64,000 nt of DNA from Pelobates cultripes (Eukaryota > Chordata > Amphibia > Anura > Pelobatidae): NCBI GenBank assembly GCA_933207985.1, contig OW240924.1, positions 74,903,866 to 74,967,865 of the forward strand. Direction: 5' to 3'. Positions 23,593 to 35,874 of this stretch are shown piece by piece (position 1 is the stretch's first letter; every line of letters begins with the position of its first letter). The notes under the pieces are model-generated. The model ran no database searches. It saw nothing but the letters and a program-made list of their open reading frames with translations, and was not told the DNA's origin. A program made the position numbers and the translations under genes.

Positions 23593-24349
23593 TGTCACGA
23601 TTACTATATGACCCAACACGCAGAACTATGTAATACACAATGAACAAGGATAACGTATACCGGGCCTTAGAATGGCCTTACCTTTTGTGTCACTTTACCC
23701 CACTCCCTCTAGCATGTAAGCTCATTGAGCAGAGGTATCAATACCCCTCTGTTTCTGTGCGTCAAACTTGTCTAGTTATAATTACATGTTTGTTAGTCCA
23801 CCCATTGTAAAGCGCTACGGAACTTGTTGGCACTATATAAATATAATAATATTAATAATGGCTGAACTTAACGTAAATAAAGAATGGTCAAAATACAAGA
23901 CAAGGTCAGGTACACAGAGACACAACAAAGAAACAAGCCAAAAGTCAAGGATACAAGAAAAACGGGGAAGTCAAAATACAAGCCAAAGTCAACTACCAAA
24001 AAGAACTAGAATTAGGAACGCACTCTCTGTTAACCAACTAGTGAAAACCACTACAGGGCACTGACCAAATACTATTTTGAGTTTATATAACCCTCCTAAG
24101 CCTATGATTGGTTGTACATTGCCTTTGACCCAAAAATGTGCGTGCGCGTAGTTTGCGTGACGTTACATGCACATCGGCGCCATCTTTTTTGAGGACGGAG
24201 GCAGGGCTACATAGTTGCTTGGGACCATTTATAAGAACGCCGCACCGATTGGCAAGCTGATTTGCCTTAGGTAAGTTTTTATTATTTTAACAGCTTGACC
24301 GCATTGATCGGATACAGCCACACTGTATGGAGGCGCGGGGGATGTGACA
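23593..24349. mobile_element. unclassified interspersed element with TGTCAC...GTGACA ends
   Basis: The boundaries TGTCACGATTACT and GGGGATGTGACA form a short inverted terminus with TG...CA ends. A SINE-like repeat (23690-23862) appears to interrupt it. It could be an LTR, but no internal retroviral or retrotransposon frame was found, and the boundaries are tentative. Confidence 0.35.
23690..23862 (+). repeat. SINE-like repeat with (ATA/ATAAT) tail
   Basis: It contains TCTAGCATGTAAGCTCATTG, GCGCTACGGAACTTGTTGGC and CACTATATAAATATAATAAT. This layout is that of a very common frog and fish repeat ending in an AT-rich tail. A reverse-orientation copy is at 52071-52235. Confidence 0.75.
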
Positions 24350-27300
24350 ACATCTCACTTGACTAACAGCTCCAGCCGTATCTTGCAAACAGAGCTGAAT
24401 GCCAGAAAACTACTTCGCTCAGCAACTGCTTATTCAGCCCACGTGCCTTCCCAGGAAGTGAGCCATGCAAGGGGTACCGCCCCCGTATGGATCGCGGTCC
24501 AGGTGAGTGGCGGTTCGGAAGCCAGACTTCTGCCAGCGTGGTCTCTCCCTTTGCTGCTTCTTCAGTGCTGGAGGCATACTGCTGCATGAAGCAGGTTAAG
24601 CTTGGTGGAGCAGTCCCGTAGCTGTGGGTGAGTGCAACGCGGGTCTTTGGTTTCTGGATGAATGCAGCACAGGATAGTACCTGCTGGTCTTCCAAAGCTG
24701 GAGCGGAAGAGGCGAGGCAAGGCTATGAACGAACCCTTCAGTAGGATAGCAGTCTGCTGCGTACGCTGGACCGTTTACAGTCCAAACTAAGGTAGTTTAA
24801 ACAATATTAAAGCTCAAATTGGCAGGAGCTGCTAGTAAACACGTCTGTCCATTTTGAGTTAGGCCATATTTGTAGATTACAACAAGAATAAAATCTGGAT
24901 ATATTATTAAAAATATATGTTCTAAACTTCATATCTTACATCACATTTTGCTCCCAGGATTTAGCATATTTTGCCTTGTGCGCTGATCTGTAAAAATCAG
25001 TTTTTTGTTTTTTTGAGGGAATCTCACTCGTATGACTTATTAAATGATTTTAGCCTTGAGTAGGTTGAATTAAATTGTCAACATATTGTCAAGTATTCTT
25101 ATTTCATGTCTTTTAAGGAAAAAATAACTGAAAACCAAGGATGTGAAATAGGAAGCAGCTATATTGGCTGGTTGTCTGACACTGCTCTACAATGTCTGGA
25201 AAAGGGCATAGCATAGAGATGTAGTAGATTCAGGATAGGCACATGTGTCTAATATATTGGTTCACACTGATTTAGAATGCACACCAAACAATTTAGACAT
25301 AGAGAGTAAAAGTATAACATGCTTGTGACGGAGCTCCCTGTAACCCGGCTTGGTATCTCCATCAAGCTCGCTTCCTAGCACTCCACCAGGACACTAGCCG
25401 CCTCAGCTTGGCTGAGGTCTCTCCGTAGCTTCTCACCCTGGAACAAGGTCCTGGATACTGCTCCAAGTCATTAAACTCTCCTGCAGAGAGTATGGCTGAA
25501 TAGCCGGTTCACCCAAACACTAGCCTAGACTCAGTGAAAGGTGAAAATGAACTGGTTTATTCAGGCAGGGCACACAGAATTTATACACAGCCCCCAGCAT
25601 GGGGTCTCTATTGTATTCAATATAAGCCCCTCCCAGCGATCTCTGTGCCTGGGAGATAATTGAATTAATGTCTGGTAAGCTAATTATCTCCCAGGAACAG
25701 AGAGCCAACACAAAAACACAAAAGTATCCCAAAACACCATAAAAACATACAATAATTCCAAATGTCCTACATCCCCTGATCTGAGCGCCCAAGTTGTCCA
25801 AATAGTACTCAGATCCATGCAGTGTAAGAAAAACGCCACCGGGGCAAAGTTCTGACCGGCCACACACGTAGACCTGTGCCAAAAATGGTTACAGAGCAAT
25901 TTGTGCTTTGGCACTTAAATTTTTGGGAGCTCCTGCGGCCGAAATATGGGGTGCTCAGCTCTGCTCTCAGGGAGCGTATGTTCCTCTTCGTCTCAGGCAC
26001 CTTCCCTCCAAAAAGCTCTCTCCTGGAATGTCGCAAAATGGTTCAAAACCCCGGACCAGGTTGCCCGGGAACCACAAGGTCACCTAGCCGAAAACAGTTC
26101 CATAACATTCGTGGCTAAGTACCGCTGAGGTGACCGGGAACCACAAAGTCCTCATGCCAAAATTAGTTCCATAGCGGTCGCAGCTAAGTACTGATGAGGA
26201 CCGTTCATAGGTTTTGTTTATGGGATCGACTGCCAGAGACCGAACGTCCAGTTCAATTCCAGAGAAGGAAAAGTGCCAAACCAGGGGCACAGAGGGAAAT
26301 CTGCTATTGGCGGCTGGGCAGGGTAACTCCCAAATGGGGTCTCCGACCTGGACCATAGTTGGTGGGCAGGAGGCCTGCTTCCACACTCCTCCAGGAGTTT
26401 GTGGCAAACGTCTGTGGAAAAGAGCATTTGTCATAATGCTTAACTATGCAGTGTACTGATGTCATAGCCCCAGTAAATCACTACGTTGCTGGCGGATGCT
26501 GATCTTTCTCAAAAACTCTGTGGAAGGCTTGTCAATAATGATAGCAGCTTCGTCCTGACATGCGGCGTCCGCCATTTTATGCGAAGTGCTGAGATGCATT
26601 CGGTCAAACACTAGGATCCCAAGGGTGTTGACCGGGATCAACCGAGCCGGTCCAGTGGGAGTGAACGGGGCACCGAACAAATACAATTTGGTCTTGAGGT
26701 GCTTCAGGCCCGGAGATCAGCTGCCTCTTACGCCCTTTGGGCCCCTCACTACATGTGCTGTTAAAACGGCAAGGAATACAGTCTGTAGTGTCTGTATGGT
26801 GGATTAGCCTAGTGAGAGTTGCAGTAGAACTTAGTGTAGCTTGTATTGATAGCTAATATGGGCCATTATTTCCCTAACAGTTGCACTGACTAGGAGCTCT
26901 CTTACTACATGTCCATTCCGCATGGACGTCAGGCCCTGTCTCTCCATGTTATTCAAATTTGATCTTGATTAGATATTACCGAAATAAGCTGACTGCATAT
27001 TAAGATTTCTGTGTAAAATGAAAATCTGAAATATTGTATCATCTGTCTTTTTCTTAGTGTTAGAAAAAGGTGATTATTTGTCCTGTGAAAGAATATAATT
27101 AGTTTCCCTGTTTCTATATGTCTCATGTTATAGTTAGTGTCTCTAGTTACTTATTTATACCCTGGTTACTGTTAAGAATGTATTGGAATGAGATGGATGT
27201 CGCCTTATCTAGCAGGGCCATTCCATTTCATATTTGGACAAGATGCTCATTAGAGTATTTGTTAAGTAATGAGTAAGGGTCTAATGGCTTTTGTGAGCTG

Positions 27301-27454
27301 TGGCGACTGGCTGGCTGTGTTTCTGGGGATGGGCAGCCACTGAAAATCATCAGGTGTTGACAGGACAACTGTTTGTGCTTTTACTGTTTGGAAAACTTTT
27401 GTTTTCTCTTTTTAACCCCTGTAACATTTTTTTCTTCTTGTTTTTTTTGTTAAG
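24350..27454. other. TTC6 intron rich in unclassified repeat
   Basis: From about 25327 (GTGACGGAGCTCCCTGTAAC) to 26800 the sequence is less AT-rich. It includes a TTTATTCAGGCAGGG patch and a C/G-rich remainder resembling the region at 57720-58640, so both may be terminal parts of one retroelement family. A degenerate ~69-bp tandem duplication lies at 26064-26200. Open frames here (for example 25520-25882 and 26084-26434) have no domain. The immediate upstream side of exon 4 is T-rich. Confidence 0.4.
26064..26200. repeat. degenerate 69-bp tandem duplication
   Basis: CCGGGAACCACAAGGTC...GGCTAAGTACCGCTGAGG is followed directly by CCGGGAACCACAAAGTC...AGCTAAGTACTGATGAGG. The copies differ at many sites, so the event is old. 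Confidence 0.75.
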
Positions 27455-27570
27455 GTCTCTCTCTCTGACATCATTAAGGTGAAAGGAGAAGCAGTGCCAC
27501 TGAAAACACGAGAGAATGTCAAACTTCATAGTTCTGCAGCCCTGCTTGCCACCTGGGAACCAACAACAAA
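27455..27570 (+). CDS. TTC6: TTC6 exon 4 (residues 442-480)
   Basis: A 116-bp exon after a T-rich tract and TTAAG acceptor, ending ACA AA|GTAATT in phase 2. It encodes VSLSDIIKVKGEAVPLKT and continues to the hydrophobic ALLATWEP segment. The split Lys codon AA|A is completed by the next exon at 37206, which supports the pairing across a 9.6-kb intron. The acceptor base before AG is A rather than C, a minor departure from consensus. Confidence 0.75.
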
Positions 27571-29843
27571 GTAATTATCTCCGGCTAGACCTTCAGTTTA
27601 GGGCAATGGGGCGCAGAAACTATCCCTAAATCTGTTTCCATGGCTTTTAAAAAGGGAATATTCATTCATTCAAAGCCTTAAATAATGAACAAAGCTAGAA
27701 ACCAGGTAGTAATGGCTCCTCAAATATGTTAGACATTTTTTTGTTATAAATTGTGCTGTATGGATGTGTACTTTTTTCCTCCTAAAACATTTGGTTGTCG
27801 CCTACGTTGAGCATATGATTGGCCAACTCTGTAGGTTTATGTGCACACCTCAACATTTTGTGTTTACGCTCTGGCAAAGTTTAAAAAGTTTTCATAGAAA
27901 ACGTATATGAGCTTGCCATGAAATTTAGGGCACTTAATTAACCCGTGTCATCAAGTTTGATTTTAACAAGCTTTTAGAACAAGGCCATCCAATCTGCAAG
28001 AGTGACCAGGTGCGTGCAGGGAAATATTATTTTATACAACTCAAGAATTTATAATCCAAAATATTCTCATAGAATTGTCAGCTCAGATGGAAATAGATGG
28101 TATTGTTAGATTACTCTGTCCTGACATATGTGGCCAAACCAAATACATTTTGACATTACAGTAACCAAAGAATGCCTGTATGTAATCCGTACATTTTTTT
28201 TAAGGTATGTCTTTTGGTTAACTGTATTAAAGCGCCAAAAATGAACCCACATTCACAGAAGGCTGTTTTATCCCAAACGCAAGGTAGTCTGGTCCTATAT
28301 ATTAAGTAGGCATAATACACAGACCTAGTAATAAACAGTTTTACGGAATGATGCTGCTCTTTAGTTATAGGAAAGTGGCTCTAGTTACCTAATTGTTTAA
28401 AGAACTTGTTAAAAGAGCACTTATTCTCTAAAGTACTCACCTTGGCATTTTGGTGACCTCATACATGTTCTTACTTATCTGCAGACCCTGGAGATCTTTT
28501 AGATAGTGCTATTTGTTCTAATACATAATCTGTCCTAACAGACAAAAGCATCCCCCTCCCTTCAATAAATAGTCACTGTCAGATTATCAATGGCCCAAAA
28601 ATTCACTGACACTCTCCCCCTTCTCCCTTCATACACTCTAACAAAGCAAAATCTTCCACCTTGCCTTAGACAGAGATAGGCCACACACAGAGCCCAATAC
28701 ATTTCTGTCTTCCCGTTCAAAGAATGATAAATAACCGGAGCGAGAAGACATGAGGCTATAAAAACATGCACCTTCTACCTGCTACATGCCAAAAACAACT
28801 TGTTTCTGCTGATAGACTTCTGGGAATGTTTGCCAATGAGGAACGTTCTGTGGGCAGCTGTCAGGCCGGTCGTGCCAAATTGTTAAAGGGTTCTTGCCAT
28901 TTCACGTAAGGAAAAAGACTAAACTGTGACAGGGTGACATTTCTCATAAGGTCACGTACATGTTTGCAGTTTAGTAAGAATAGAAGACATTAGCAAAATG
29001 GTTACGGCTGTAAACTCTGTCATTACATTTTACAGCTTCTATTTCTGGAGGCCAACGTGTCATTAATTAGGCAAAACTGACAACGTGAATACCTCAAAAG
29101 GGGCAAAGTAAAATGTCATTTTATTTAGCTCAGTTTTGTGTTTTTCATCTCTCCTTATTTGTTCTCCAAAAAAAACTAAATTGTCAACTGTCAAATATCT
29201 TTACATTTGGCAACACTCGTTTTATGGCATGTTCCATTTTTATTGGTTGTTGTTATACTCAAAGTAATGTCACGTTGACAAAAGAGACCTCTGACCTCAT
29301 CGTCCATTGCAAATGAGGTTAGCAGTGAAGTGATTGGTTTAGCATAGTTGATGTAGAAAAAGGCAGTGAGATGGAACAGCATGAAAAATAAACTATAGCC
29401 TAGGTAAGTGGGACTACACTTCCCAAGATGCTCTGCGAGCCGCTAGTCTTACAGGTGTAGGCAACTTCTGCCATTCCATTTGCTGTGGTTTACATCTCAC
29501 AAGAATAGAGTAAGTCTATAAGAAGGTTGGCACATCATCTTGGGAAACATCGCTCCCAGCTTGTGGTATGGCACAAAGATTGCTAACCCCTGTATGGTGT
29601 ATCGGCCAGGGATAGGCAACCTTCGGTGCTCCAGTTATTGTGGATTACTTCTCCCAAAATTCTTTTGCAGACATAATGCTAGCAAAGTGTCAGGGGAGAT
29701 CTAAAAAAAACAATGTGCGCTGTGCAGTATACGGCACTTATAGATAATATTAGATGCAATTTATATTAGCACGTGTAAGTCCCTCTAACGTAACACACAA
29801 TCATGCAAAGAGGGGAGTGCACTGAGTGGAATGGATAAACCAC
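27571..29843 (+). other. first part of the 9.6-kb TTC6 intron
   Basis: Mostly unassigned AT-rich sequence. At 29400-29650 there are two partial copies of a repeat with CTACACTTCCCAAGATGCTC and GGCAACCTTCGGTGCTCCAG, resembling hAT-derived frog repeats. No exon was recognised. Confidence 0.45.
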
Positions 29844-30320
29844 TTAAAGGACCACTGTAGTGCCAGGAAAACATACTCGTTTTCCTGGCACTATAGTGCC
29901 CTGAGGGTGCCCCCACCCTCAGGGTCCCCCTCCCGCCCGGCTCTGGAAAGGGGAAAGGGGTTAAAACTTACCTTTTTCCAGCGCTGGGCGGGGAGCTCTC
30001 CTCCGATCCTCCTCTTCTCCTCCCCGTGAATGCGCCGCGCGGCAAGAGCACATTCAGCCGGTCACATAGGAAAGCATTCATAATACTTTCCTATGGACGC
30101 TGGCATGCTCTCACTGTGAAAATCATAGTGAGAAGCACGCAAGCGCCTCTAGCGGCTGTCAATGAGACAGCCTCTAGAGGCTGGATTAACCCTAATGTAA
30201 ACATAGCAGTTTCTCTGAAACTGCTATGTTTATGAAAAAATGGCTTAACCGTAGCTGGACCTGGCACCCAGACCACTTCATTAAGCTGAAGTGGTCTGGG
30301 TGCCTAGAGTGGTCCTTTAA
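29844..30320. mobile_element. T2-type MITE
   Basis: It is bounded by TTAAAGGACCACTGTAGTGC and GCCTAGAGTGGTCCTTTAA, with TTAA at both ends. Both termini fold back: AGGAAAACATACTCGTTTTCCT near the left, and CACCCAGACCACTTCATTAA with GAAGTGGTCTGGGTG near the right. The interior is less AT-rich with CpGs and gives spurious open frames. Confidence 0.9.
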
Positions 30321-32320
30321 GATAAACCCAGAGGAGCACTAGAAACAATTTAACACTTACCCTCTATAAGGAAATAGATGAGTATAGAGAATAACTGAAA
30401 TAAAATAAGATGGCAAAATATGGTGTAGTATATAAGGATATGGAGTGGTTAGAAGGTTATATGTAACTCACTCACATGGCTTAGAGCATTGGGTGGATAG
30501 GCTCAAGTCACTCTTGCAGGGGCATATTCAGGTAATACCAAACCTCTTCTTATATGAGTCCAGGTACTCCGAAAAAAAGATAAGAATTAAGCAAATGCTC
30601 CTAGTGTATTATCCTTGGTACATATATAATAAAAAGTGATGCTAATTAAATGCTCACCTTCTAGAGAGCCAAATATGTTGGGCTCTCAGTGTAATATGCA
30701 CTGTGCCTTTAAGAGGGCACAACTCTTCTTTAGTAGCAGGAATATACAGGGACTAGCTGGAATTGTTAAAAAGGCTATTATACTTTATTTACACAAAAGT
30801 AAAAATAAATAAAAGCAAGCCAAATACCAGTAAAATACTGTCCCAAAGAGTCGTCCTGATTGTCCGAGACACATTTCACCTTGTCCTAAGGCTTTCTCAA
30901 TCCGTTTGGGGTATATTTAGAGAATAGAGATGAGTAATATTTAATATAGTTCAGCTGCCATTCTACAGGTAATAAAGTGTTGCACATAGTGGGGCTCTAT
31001 GTCCCCAGAGGCTGAATATTTTAGGATGTTAATGTTGAAACCGAAAATTGTACTACATGTTTGAAGAGGAGAAACGGTCGTTTCTGACTTAGCGACATAT
31101 AACAATATATCATCCGCAAATGCTATGAATTAAGAGACAATTTGCCTATTGGTATACCTGAAAAGAAAAATGTGTTGCAGAGCTACCGAATATGCAGATC
31201 TAATGATAGATTAAAAAGGAGAGGGAATAAAGGACAGGCCTGATATACCTCCCCAAAGTCCAAACCATTGATAGTGATTCGGGTACTTGTAAAGTTATAT
31301 AAGTTATCAATTAGATTTAAAAAAATTGTATAAGAAATGGGATTTAGATCTCTGAAAAGTTGTGGTCAGACGACCAGGGCAAAGGCTTTGTCTGCATGAA
31401 GACTAAGGAGGAAAGAAGGAGGGACTCTAGGGGAATTTCGGGCCGATACTATGACTGCAATGGCCATTCTCAGTGACTTTTATAGTTCTTTCCTTATCCT
31501 CTTTATTCACCTGTACAATCATATCTTGCTAGATTACATCTGAAATACCAATAAATCATAGACCAGGGCTAGACACACTTTACTTAAATCTACTTTACTG
31601 GTAATCCTGTTAACATGAACTACCACCTTATCAACATTGTGTTAACTGTGCCGGTGAATGAACTTGGTGAGGCCGGTTTTAGGTCAATATTTTTTCTTGT
31701 TGCTGTTGTGAGAGATTTTCAATTTTAATAAAATCAATACAGAAGTCCCTGCCCTGTTCCCTGGAAACAGTCATATATAACTTACTGTGGGTAGCTTGAG
31801 TGAAAAGTTGGAGTCCAGGGGATCAAAGCATGCTGGCATCCTGCTCAGAATAAAAAGGCATGCATCCTTAAAATTAGTTCAGTTAAAGAAGTGACAACAA
31901 GAAAAACGAAAAAAAAAAAAAAGTGTGGCTCTCTTGTAGGGACAGATCAAGGCAATGCAATCCAGTGAGAATATCCGAGTATGTTTTGAATGAAGGTGTA
32001 TTTTTACCTAGGCATACATTCAACAGAGGGTGCAAGGTTTTACCAGGTCCTAATTATTTTTTTATTAATAATTTTTGGTACCTATCATATTTGTTTCACC
32101 CACACTCTCCTGCCCATACAGGCTTTCAAGTCTATCTCCAATCCCCCATGAATATAAACATAATACCCATAACAGGTTTATTTACACTCTGCCGTATATA
32201 TACATACATAATTTGCATACCTACCCCTCCATACACACATACAAGCAGGCTTCCCCACACCTTCTCCTCGGCACATATATAATACAAGTAAATAGACATA
32301 GCTCCTCCCTTACATACATA
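30321..32320. other. TTC6 intron with a degenerate Penelope-like fragment
   Basis: A hammerhead-like motif on the minus strand lies at 30869-30902 (TTGAGAAAGCCTTAGGACAA, then GGTGAAATGTG). The rest is unassigned, with an A-run at 31909-31921. Confidence 0.45.
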
Positions 32321-32456
32321 AAGACATTCCCACACTCTCCCATATGTAGGGACATTCCCACTCTTGCCCATACGTAGAAACATTCCCACACTCTCCCATA
32401 TGTAGGGACATTCCCACTCTTGCCCATACGTAGAAACATTCCCACACTCTCCCATA
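32321..32456. repeat. 28-bp tandem array, left block
   Basis: About five copies of ACATTCCCACACTCTCCCAT plus eight variable bases. Here a two-unit higher-order pattern alternates CACACTCTCCCATATG with CACTCTTGCCCATACG. It is the same array as 33566-34214, interrupted by a LINE. Confidence 0.9.
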
Positions 32457-33565
32457 CATAGTTACATAGGCTGAAAAGAGACATGTGTCCATCAAGCCTT
32501 CCTCACATTTGTTATTTGCTGTTGATCCAAAAGAAGGCAGAAAAGAAAAAAAACAGTTTGAAGCACTTCCAATTTTCCAAAAAGCTAGGAAAAAAGTTCC
32601 CTCTTGACCCAAGAATGGCATTTAGATTAACCCTTGGATCAAGAAGCATTTACCCTACGTTGAAAAATTATATCCTTGAATATTCTGTTTTTGCAAGTAT
32701 GCATATTGCTGCTGTTTAAACATCTGTACGGACTCTGATAAAACCACTTCTTCAGGCAGAGAATTCCATATCCTTATTGTTCTTACGGTAAAAAAACCCT
32801 TTCCTTTGCCTTAGACTAAATCTTCTTTCTTCCAGTCTAAGCGCATGACTTTGTGTCCTATGTAAAGTCCTGTTTGTGAATAGACTATCACACAATGGTT
32901 TGTATTGGCCATGAAAATATTTGTATAATGTTATCATATCCCCTCTCAGGCGACGTTTTTCTAAACTAAATAGGTTTAAATTTGTTAACCTTTCTTCATA
33001 GCTAAAATTCTTTCTAGTGCCATAATATCCTTCTTTAGAACAGGTGCCCAAAATTGCAAAGCATATTCAAGATGTGGTCTTACTAGCTATTTATATAGAG
33101 GCAAAATTATATTCTCATCCCGAGAATTAATGCACTTTTTCATGCATAACAATACCTTACTGGCCTTAGCCACTGCTGATTGACATTGCACATTGTTGCA
33201 TAGTTTGTTGTCTATAACAATTCCCAAATCCTTCTTGTGTGTGGTTATCTCTAATTTGCTTCCATTAAGGGCATAAGTTGCTTGTGCATTTTTGACGCCA
33301 AAGTGCAAAACCTTGCATTTTTACACATTAAATTTCATCTGCCATTTGAGTGTCCAGTCCCCATTCTATCTAAATCCCTCTGCAGCAAAGTCATATCTTG
33401 CTCACATTGTATTATTTTACAGAGTTTTGTGTAATCTGCAAACACTGAAACACAACTTTCAATGTTTTTTTCAAGATAATTTATAAACATGTTAAATAGA
33501 AGGGGTCCCAGAACAGAACCCTGAGGGACACCACTTGCCACCTCTGTTCAGCTTGAAAATGTTCC
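32457..33565 (-). pseudogene. CR1-like LINE, 5'-truncated, reverse transcriptase remnant
   Basis: Reading on the minus strand, 33541-33335 encodes SGVPQGSVLGPLLFNMFIN and later VFADYTKL, reverse transcriptase motifs. The catalytic pair expected as FADD appears as FADY. 33308-33087 gives KKDLGIVIDNKL, and 33051-32752 gives [20 protein letters not shown], the typical C-terminal part. The parts lie in different frames, so the copy is dead. The 3' terminus (GACACATGTCTCTTTTCAGC-like, then CTATGTAACTATG) is at the low-coordinate end. It is inserted into the 28-bp tandem array. CR1 versus Rex1/L2 assignment is uncertain. Confidence 0.85.
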
Positions 33566-34214
33566 ATAAAAGACATTCCCTCACTCTCCCATATGTAAAG
33601 ACATTCCCAAACTCTCCCATATGTAAAGACATTCCCAAACTCTCCCATACATAAATACATTCCCAAACTCTCCCATACATAAATACATTCCCAAACTCTC
33701 CCATATGTAAAGACATTCCCAAACTCTCCCATATGTAAAGAAATTCTCAAACTCTCCCATACATAGACATTCCCTCACTCTCCCATATGTAAAGACATTC
33801 CCGCACCCTCCCATACGTAAAGACATTCTCAAACTCTTCCATATGTAAAGACATTCCCAAACTCTCCCATACATAAAGACATTCCCGCACCCTCTCATAT
33901 GTAAATACATTCCCAAACTCTCCCATATATAAAGACATTCCCAAACTCTCCCATATGTAAAGACATTCCCACACTCTCCCATATATAAAGACATTCCCAC
34001 ACTCTCCCATATGTAAAGACATTCCCAAACTCTCCCATACATAAAGACATTCCCACACTCTCCCATATGTAAAGACATTCCCACACTCTCCCATATGTAA
34101 AGACATTCCCAAACTCTCCCATATGTAAACACATTCCCACACTCTCCCATATGTAAACACATTCCCACACTCTCTCATATGTAAACACATTCCCACACTC
34201 TCCCATACATACAG
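33566..34214. repeat. 28-bp tandem array, right block, about 23 copies
   Basis: Units of AGACATTCCCAAACTCTCCC followed by ATATGTAA or ATACATAA. Variants (AAACT/ACACT, ATATG/ATACA) are intermixed. The minus strand is open in several frames over long stretches (up to 195 codons) purely because the unit lacks stops. It grades into CA-rich sequence to about 34390. Confidence 0.93.
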
Positions 34215-34389
34215 ACACATTTACACTTTCCGGTGCATGCATACATACAAACATACACACACACATTCATACACACACACTACCCCATCATGAATTCATA
34301 CACAGAGACATACCTACTCTCTCCCACCTACTCTTTCCCATATATACAGGTATATCCATAATTTGCCTTACATTCAGGCATATCCACAC

Positions 34390-35632
34390 TTTCCCGTGCA
34401 TTAGTTAAGATTAATATAAGAAAAAACAAAACTGACATACTTTGATCCTATAATGTCCTTTTTTAAGATTTCTTGGCAGCTATCATGCCCTTTAAACATG
34501 GCTTTGAGTGCATTGCCACATGCTGAAGCCATTTTCTTCATTTCCCACAGAGCATATGGCACTATTACAAAGTGTGATTGTGTTATAAATTTCCATGTTC
34601 ACACACCTGATGTCATGTGTAGGAATGTTATGACCCCAGCTGGGCGTCCACAAACGGCGAGCTATCAGTCAGTTATAAGAGACAGACAGGTAGATTGCTA
34701 TCAAGCTTTTGGCTACCTTATGTATACATAAGAAAATCAAGCCACTGTCAAACTGAGATGTTTCTGCTAGTACAATATAAAATCACATACTGTATCTTAG
34801 AAGACGTGGGAATTTAAAACCATTTTATCACGGTAACACGCTTAAATGGTCACTGCATAAAATAATTGCTAGTCTCTGCTAGCATTATTTTGGGGATCAC
34901 AATTTGAGTATCGCTTCCCTAGAACTAGGTACGAAAAACCGGCAAACGAAACTCTAGATCTATAAACAGCTGCCAATCATCTGAACTACTACAGTGTAGA
35001 CAATTTAAAACTAATATGTATTTGTTTTTATTTAAAAGTAAATATCAGTATTATATTTTCCCCTAACCGTACGCTCATGATGATGACTCTTCTCTGAAAA
35101 TTAACAAAGAAAAAAAAGCAAGCATCCTCAAACTAAATTTGTTTAAATGAAATCTGTACTAACAAATAATGTGAAAAGGAGGTAAAAATTATTACAAATG
35201 CAAACATTTTAATACCTCATTAAACACAACTGATAGGCCCTACTTCAATTCTGCCTGATATTGAAGGACTGGTATTGTCTACCTTTGATTTGGACCATAA
35301 GCCTGCCATAACATATCTACAATTACTGTTTTGATTAGCCAAATGCTCCTGCCAAGGCGAGCAGTAGGCTCACTGAGCTATTTTAAAGAATGTCTTTCAT
35401 AAAGTTGGATTCACAAATTCAATTTCACTAATCCTCTTGATTTCAGCCCCGATCTGAAGGGCACAGAGCTCTCAGTTAAGAGGAAGGAAGCTATAGCTGA
35501 AATACAAGTTGTTGTTCTATAAAGAAGTATTTCATAAATAGGTTTGTAAAGACATCCATAGTTTGAAGAAGAAAAAAAAAAATAGAAAACTACTTTATTT
35601 CCCCCGGCATAATGGAGAAAGTCATTTTCCTT
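34390..35632. other. TTC6 intron, no other gene seen
   Basis: AT-rich sequence with no identifiable exon or repeat boundary. Confidence 0.5.
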
Positions 35633-35874
35633 CACATGTTTAATAGCAGCCCCTCTGCAGTATCTGGACTACACAAACCCATGTGATATTGTATGATATA
35701 TTGATATATTCACATGTTTAATAGCAGCCCCTCTGCAGTATCTGGACTACACAAACCCATGTGATATTGTATGATATATTGATATATTCACATGTTTAAT
35801 AGCAGCCCCTCTGCAGTATCTGGACTACACAAACCCATGTGATATTGTATGATATATGATATATTCACATGTTT
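35633..35874. repeat. 78-bp tandem triplication
   Basis: Three nearly identical copies begin CACATGTTTAATAGCAGCCC at 35633, 35711 and 35789. A nine-base start of a fourth follows at 35866. The third copy lacks one T in its AT-rich end. Identity is almost complete, so this is a recent event. Confidence 0.95.

Noticed and set aside
23593..24349. A complete LTR retrotransposon or endogenous retrovirus
   Set aside because: Only one TG...CA-bounded segment is seen; no gag, protease, pol or paired LTR was found nearby.
25520..26459. Several overlapping 70-120 codon frames
   Set aside because: They lie in unclassified repeat sequence; no domain, and mutually overlapping on both strands.
29826..30276. 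Short frames with CpG-containing sequence, considered as a CpG-island exon
   Set aside because: The interval is the interior of a T2 MITE with copies at 50386-50700 and 63220-63620.
33566..34214. Resemblance of the 28-bp units to a CRISPR array
   Set aside because: Units are directly tandem without unique spacers, and the context is a vertebrate intron.
33581..34220. 195-codon minus-strand frame with repeating MGECGNVFTYGRVWE-type units
   Set aside because: It arises from the 28-bp array; three frames are open over the same DNA. Not a repeat protein gene.
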